A DNA stretch of 64,000 bases from CAVQOB01 sp963714325. GTDB lineage: Bacteria > Pseudomonadota > Alphaproteobacteria > Rhizobiales > Hyphomicrobiaceae. The stretch is taken from contig CAVQOB010000004.1 in the NCBI GenBank assembly GCA_963714325.1, positions 1 to 64,000 of the forward strand, written 5' to 3'. Of the stretch, positions 60,567-64,000 are shown piece by piece. Position 1 is the first letter of the stretch, and each line of letters begins with the position of its first letter. Position numbers and translations under genes: made by a program. Below the pieces are notes generated by a model, which did no database searches, was not told where the DNA came from, and saw nothing but the letters and a program-made list of their open reading frames with translations.

Positions 60567-60698
60567 GACTCAACACCTCCTAGAGGGAATGTAGGTCGTC
60601 ATGCTGGCAATGAAAGGGCCGTCAGGTGAACGGCAGCTTTCAAATTCACGGCATGATCATCGCAGGATTCGTGATCCCTGGCTGTAACCCGAAAGACT

Positions 60699-61136
60699 CT
60701 ACGGTTTAGTCTTTCTTTCGCCGATATCGATCCGGCGGACGAGGCGGTCCGGTTCATGCCGTACAAGGTCTATCGTCAACAGGCCGTTGGCCAGATCGGC
60801 GGCCTTGACCTCGATCCCGTCAGCAAGAACGAAGGTGCGCGAGAATTGTCGTGCGGCAATCCCGCGATGCAGATAGTCGCGCGTCTTGTCGTCCTCCTGC
60901 CTGCCGCGGACGACGAGTTCCTTGTCTTCGAGCGTGATGTCGAGCTGGTCGCGGGTGAATCCAGCCACCGCCAACGTGATGCGCAGACTTTCGCCACTGC
61001 CGTTGGCGGTGGCAATGCGCTCGATATTGTACGGCGGATAGCCGTCGGCACCGGCCTTGCCGGCACGGTCGATCAGACGTTCGATCTCGCCGAAGCCGAG
61101 GAGCAGCGGCGACGACAGCAGTGGACCGCGCGACAT
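60699..61136 (-). CDS. Small heat-shock protein (Hsp20/IbpA type)
   Basis: The 145-residue protein has an alpha-crystallin domain (about 32-130) with PYNIERIA, ELVVRGRQ and the C-terminal part RTFVLADGIEVKAADLANGLLTIDL. A short tail without an obvious I-x-I motif (RRIDIGERK) follows. Hsp20 proteins bind unfolding proteins without ATP. ATG 61136 gives the usual MSRGPLLSSPLLLGFGEIERL start; the frame is open to 61229. A 7-base hairpin in the leader (61179-61202) could influence translation. Confidence 0.92.
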   Translation of the reverse strand: MSRGPLLSSPLLLGFGEIERLIDRAGKAGADGYPPYNIERIATANGSGESLRITLAVAGFTRDQLDITLEDKELVVRGRQEDDKTRDYLHRGIAARQFSRTFVLADGIEVKAADLANGLLTIDLVRHEPDRLVRRIDIGERKTKP

Positions 61137-61178
61137 GGCAAAGCCCTTTCTTGAAGCGACTTTGGAATTGAAGCACTC

Positions 61179-61202
61179 ATGGGACCCTGGCAGGCGTCCC
61201 AT
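61179..61202. promoter_or_regulatory. Hairpin in the hsp20 leader
   Basis: ATGGGAC and GTCCCAT form a perfect 7-base stem with a 10-base loop, 43 bases upstream of the hsp20 start. Small heat-shock genes of rhizobia often carry thermosensing 5' structures (ROSE elements), but the usual ROSE pairing with the ribosome-binding site is not evident here. Confidence 0.3.
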
Positions 61203-61305
61203 CAAAACCAAGCCTGGCAACGCCGCCAAGTAGCGCCGGTTGTGTTCTGCTCCAGGATATGGTGAGGACTCCCATCATTTCAAGCCAAATGGCCAAGGTT
61301 CGTGA

Positions 61306-62043
61306 ATGGACGAGACCACGATTGCGGTTTTGCTTGCCGGCGCCCTGGCAGGCGGCTTCGTCAACGGGTTGACGAGCTTTGGCACCGGTCTCGCCAGCCT
61401 GCCGTTTCTGCTGCAGGTGCTTGAGCCGGCGCTCGCCGCGCAGGTGGTGGCCGTCGCCAGCGTAGCAGGACAGTTGACGGCGGCGCGGGAACTCTGGCCC
61501 CAGGTGCCATGGCGGCGCATCTGGCCGTTGATCGCTGCGGGTCTGCTCGGCTTGCCGGCAGGCGTGCTGCTGCTGCCATACCTGGACGTCGCGACATTCA
61601 AGTTGATCATCGGTGTTGTGCTGATCGTCTATGCTGCGGCGATGCTGTGGGCGGCGGGCAAACTCCGCATTACTGAAGGCGGCCTGGCGCGAGGCACCAG
61701 CGTCGGATTCCTCGGCGGTGTGCTGGGTGGTATCGCCGGACTGAGTGGCGTTCTGATGACGGTCTGGTCCGCGCTCGAGGCCTGGCCGAAGGACCGGCGC
61801 CGGGCGACATTCCATGCCTACAACCTGATCGTGTTGGCGGCTATGGTGGCCGTTCAAGCAGCAATGGGGCGAATGAGTAGTGCCATCGGGCCGGCGCTGC
61901 TTGTTGCACTGCCCGCGACCATGCTCGGCGTGACGTTCGGCGCCCGGCTGGCCCGGCGCCTTGATGATCGCCGGTTCGACCGCGTTGTACTGGGGTTTTT
62001 GTTTGCCGCCGGCGTTGGCATGGTCCTGCGCCGCCTGTTGTAA
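61306..62043 (+). CDS. TauE/SafE-family membrane transporter
   Basis: This 245-residue inner-membrane protein of the TauE/SafE (sulfite exporter-like) family has about eight hydrophobic segments. Two similar halves have the motifs GGFVNGLTSFGTGLASLPFLL and GFLGGVLGGIAGLSGVLMTVW. Relatives export sulfite, taurine-derived sulfoacetate or similar anions, but specificity is unknown here. It begins at ATG 61306, divergent from hsp20. Confidence 0.9.
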   Translation: MDETTIAVLLAGALAGGFVNGLTSFGTGLASLPFLLQVLEPALAAQVVAVASVAGQLTAARELWPQVPWRRIWPLIAAGLLGLPAGVLLLPYLDVATFKLIIGVVLIVYAAAMLWAAGKLRITEGGLARGTSVGFLGGVLGGIAGLSGVLMTVWSALEAWPKDRRRATFHAYNLIVLAAMVAVQAAMGRMSSAIGPALLVALPATMLGVTFGARLARRLDDRRFDRVVLGFLFAAGVGMVLRRLL

Positions 62044-62127
62044 GGGGCTGTCACATTTCTGATCCTTTCAGGCGGCACTACTATTGGGGGATGGCCGGAA
62101 AGGTGCGCCCCGGTCAGAATAGTTTTC

Positions 62128-62799
62128 ATGCGGGGAGCCATGCGAGGTTCGACAGTGCCTAAGACGACGTTCATGCTGGCTGCCGTATTGGTGTGCTTTG
62201 GCGCACCCGGCGATCATGCAAATGCTCAAGACGCTACCAAGAAGGCCCAGCCGGAATTGACCGAAGCCGAAAAGCAGGAGCGCGACATGCGCAAGACCTG
62301 TAAAGTCGACTTGTGCTCGGTCTTTCACAATAAGAAGCCAACCACAGGGAACGTGACCTGCAATGTGATCAAGACCTGGCGCAAGGAACAACTGACGGAG
62401 ATGGTGTCGAAGGGCGGCATCAGCTGGCCGTGGGGTGCCGCGCGTTGCACCGCCGATCTCAAATTTGATCGCGCGACACTGATTAAGGCGATGTCCGAGG
62501 CGGAGTTCGAAGCAGCCTTCGAAAAGCACGACGTGAAATGCGAACTCGATCGCGACGCTGCCAAGTACGAAGTGAAAATCGAGATGACGCCGAAAGTCGT
62601 CTTCAAGGCCGGTAAAGCGGTGAAAGCCTCGATCAACTGGGGCAAGATCGATGCGCCATTACTGGCGAAGAGTGCGCTCTGGTCGGCGACGGCGGCGGAT
62701 AATACATTCGGCGTTCTGCAGAACACGGTGGTTGAGGACATCAACTATTTCATTGGCAACAGTTGCATGGAGGTGAAGGAGGAGTGGCAGGGCAAGTAA
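62128..62799 (+). CDS. Hypothetical secreted protein
   Basis: This 223-residue protein has a signal peptide (KTTFMLAAVLVCFGAPGDHANAQ). Then comes a Lys/Glu-rich start (DATKKAQPELTEAEKQERDM) and a domain with two Cys near CKVDLCSVFH and later CNVI, CTADL, CELD and NSCMEV, six Cys in all that could pair in the periplasm. Internal repeats are not seen. I do not recognise a characterised family, though similar proteins are common in Rhizobiales. The start may be the ATG at 62140 instead. Confidence 0.8.
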   Translation: MRGAMRGSTVPKTTFMLAAVLVCFGAPGDHANAQDATKKAQPELTEAEKQERDMRKTCKVDLCSVFHNKKPTTGNVTCNVIKTWRKEQLTEMVSKGGISWPWGAARCTADLKFDRATLIKAMSEAEFEAAFEKHDVKCELDRDAAKYEVKIEMTPKVVFKAGKAVKASINWGKIDAPLLAKSALWSATAADNTFGVLQNTVVEDINYFIGNSCMEVKEEWQGK

Positions 62800-62836
62800 T
62801 CGCCATCCGCCTGAGGCCGGCCGAGGATCGCCGGTC

Positions 62837-64000
62837 ATGACCACGATCATCATGGCGATGATCAGTGGCGCGTTGATCGCGCTCGGCGCGGCGTCGATCT
62901 GGCGCGACTTGGCTCGGTCGCGCCGCGCGAAGGGTGCCACGTCACCAGCGCCTGTTGCAGCGACCGACCCGGTGCGCGCCATGGTGGTACCCGTCGCCGG
63001 CTCCACGCCAGCAAGGCGAGCGTTGCCGTCGCAGACCCTGCTAGTGTCCGGGCAGACGCCGGCCGCGACCTTGACCCGGCTCGACACCAGTCCGCGCGAG
63101 ACGCCACCGCCACCGCTCGCCGCCGGCATGGCCCCGGTCCCCTATCGCGCTGGGCCGCCGCCAGTTGGCACCTTGCAGGATCTGACTCAGACCATCGGCG
63201 GCATCGCCAGCGAATTGGACGATAGCGGGCCCGAGTTCGCGCGCGTGCCCTCGGTCGAGGCGGGATGGCATGTGATCGCCGCAACAGTCGACGCCGCGGT
63301 CAATCGCATCAACGCGGTGCTGGTCCCCGTGCATCTCGGCATAGGGGCCGCCGGTGAGCCCGGCTGGAGTTATAAAAATCGCGGTTTCGGCGTCTATCGG
63401 CGGATCCGCCTCAACGAACCGAGCATTGCGTGGATGCGCATCGAGCTGACCGGCGATCGCAAGCTTTCGCTCAAACTGCGGGCCCACCGCCAAGAGCAGG
63501 CATTAATGAATGACGCGGTGCACGTTCCAGCCGACGCGCTCACTGACATTGCGGTGATCGATGCGGTGGCGCTGTGCATCAAACCGGCAGCGCAGTATGC
63601 GGCGTGGATCGCGCCACGCGCCGACGCGGATCGCGATGCGAGCGCGGCGCTGTGGGCGGAGATCGATGGCGCAGCGCAGGCCGCATTGCAGATGACCAAC
63701 GGCGCGCTCCGTCAGGCCGGCGCAACGCTGGTTCCCCTGGCACGGCCCGCCTTTGAACCGGCGACGCATCGCTTCCGCTGGCCGTTGTCGGTCAATGTCG
63801 ATGGAACCACGGTCGCGCTGATGGTGCTGGAGCGTCAATCCGAAGCGCTGGAGATATCGGTCGGCGTTGCCGATGTCGCCCGCCTCGATCTCGGCCGCCG
63901 CCACCGCTTGTCGGTCGACGGCATCACGCCCCACGCGCTCGCCGAACACATGGCATCGAGCGCCTGGCCGAGCATTGCCGATGCCCGTGCGGGCGTGGGC
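62837..64000 (+). CDS. Hypothetical protein with N-terminal membrane anchor (open at window edge)
   Basis: The frame from ATG 62837 is open for all 388 codons to the window end, so the stop lies outside. It starts with a membrane helix (MTTIIMAMISGALIALGAAS) and a basic stop-transfer patch (RDLARSRRAKG). A Pro/Ala/Thr-rich linker to about residue 100 precedes a folded region (about 115 to the end) with GWHVIAATVDAAVNRINAVL and WMRIELTGDRKLSLKLRAHR. It resembles a membrane-anchored cell-envelope or FtsZ-interaction-like (ZipA-type) layout only in general form; no family is recognised. It starts 37 bases after the secreted protein gene. Confidence 0.8.
   Translation, partial: MTTIIMAMISGALIALGAASIWRDLARSRRAKGATSPAPVAATDPVRAMVVPVAGSTPARRALPSQTLLVSGQTPAATLTRLDTSPRETPPPPLAAGMAPVPYRAGPPPVGTLQDLTQTIGGIASELDDSGPEFARVPSVEAGWHVIAATVDAAVNRINAVLVPVHLGIGAAGEPGWSYKNRGFGVYRRIRLNEPSIAWMRIELTGDRKLSLKLRAHRQEQALMNDAVHVPADALTDIAVIDAVALCIKPAAQYAAWIAPRADADRDASAALWAEIDGAAQAALQMTNGALRQAGATLVPLARPAFEPATHRFRWPLSVNVDGTTVALMVLERQSEALEISVGVADVARLDLGRRHRLSVDGITPHALAEHMASSAWPSIADARAGVG

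Noticed and set aside
61137..61305. ROSE-type RNA thermometer before hsp20
   Set aside because: A hairpin exists, but the characteristic pairing that hides the ribosome-binding site is not evident.

Overview
The window looks like a chromosomal segment of an alphaproteobacterium of the order Hyphomicrobiales (Rhizobiales). The basis is the high G+C content, the rplY-pth pair, the Hsp20-DUF1150 pair, a TIGR02302/DUF4175 protein, rhizobial-type short palindromic repeats, and a box/liv/benzoate-CoA ligase cluster in the order known from Bradyrhizobium-like bacteria. The genus cannot be settled from the sequence alone.

Layout. (1) 1-4.7 kb: the start of pth, then rplY, then an IS91-type element with a tyrosine recombinase next to an HUH transposase, then repeat-rich DNA. 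(2) 5.1-22.8 kb: a carbohydrate region on the minus strand. A CUT1-type sugar ABC importer is followed by two Gfo/Idh/MocA oxidoreductases that alternate with two xylose-isomerase-like TIM barrels. An Opp-type five-gene ABC importer and a GH51 arabinofuranosidase follow. A divergent LacI regulator with a textbook operator and a ThuA protein lie at the head. Together they suggest import and oxidative dismantling of plant-derived glycosides. (3) 22.9-35.0 kb: aerobic benzoate degradation through benzoyl-CoA. It contains boxR, boxC, boxB, boxA, a LIV-type importer without its binding protein, and benzoate-CoA ligase. The operon is interrupted twice by genes with no obvious role in benzoate metabolism: a four-helix-bundle (S23-like) gene between inverted heptamer repeats, and a DUF4160-DUF2442-EF-Tu-domain-III-like trio that runs into boxA. 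(4) 35.1 kb: tRNA-Glu(CUC), then a copper/heavy-metal block (35.4-47.9 kb) with a multicopper oxidase, an HME-RND efflux pump and adaptor, a two-component system, a CsoR-type repressor and a CopA-like P-type ATPase, ending in decayed genes. (5) 48.4-64 kb: ordinary chromosomal genes (guaA, a DUF1186/SEC-C protein, a PaiB-like flavoprotein, DUF1272, an AroE-like protein and aroQ, TIGR02302, a LysR regulator with a frameshifted aldehyde dehydrogenase, DUF1150 and Hsp20, a TauE-like exporter, and two unknown proteins, the last open at the window edge).

The most unusual part is the box operon. The trio between boxB and boxA ends in a free-standing copy of EF-Tu domain III whose reading frame has no stop before it overlaps boxA by almost 300 bases. 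The four-helix-bundle cassette supplies the boxC stop codon from within its own terminal repeat. A strong ribosome-binding site followed by a broken signal-peptide-like stretch marks the place where the transporter's binding protein would be expected.

All assignments come from reading the sequence and from family knowledge. No database search was run.
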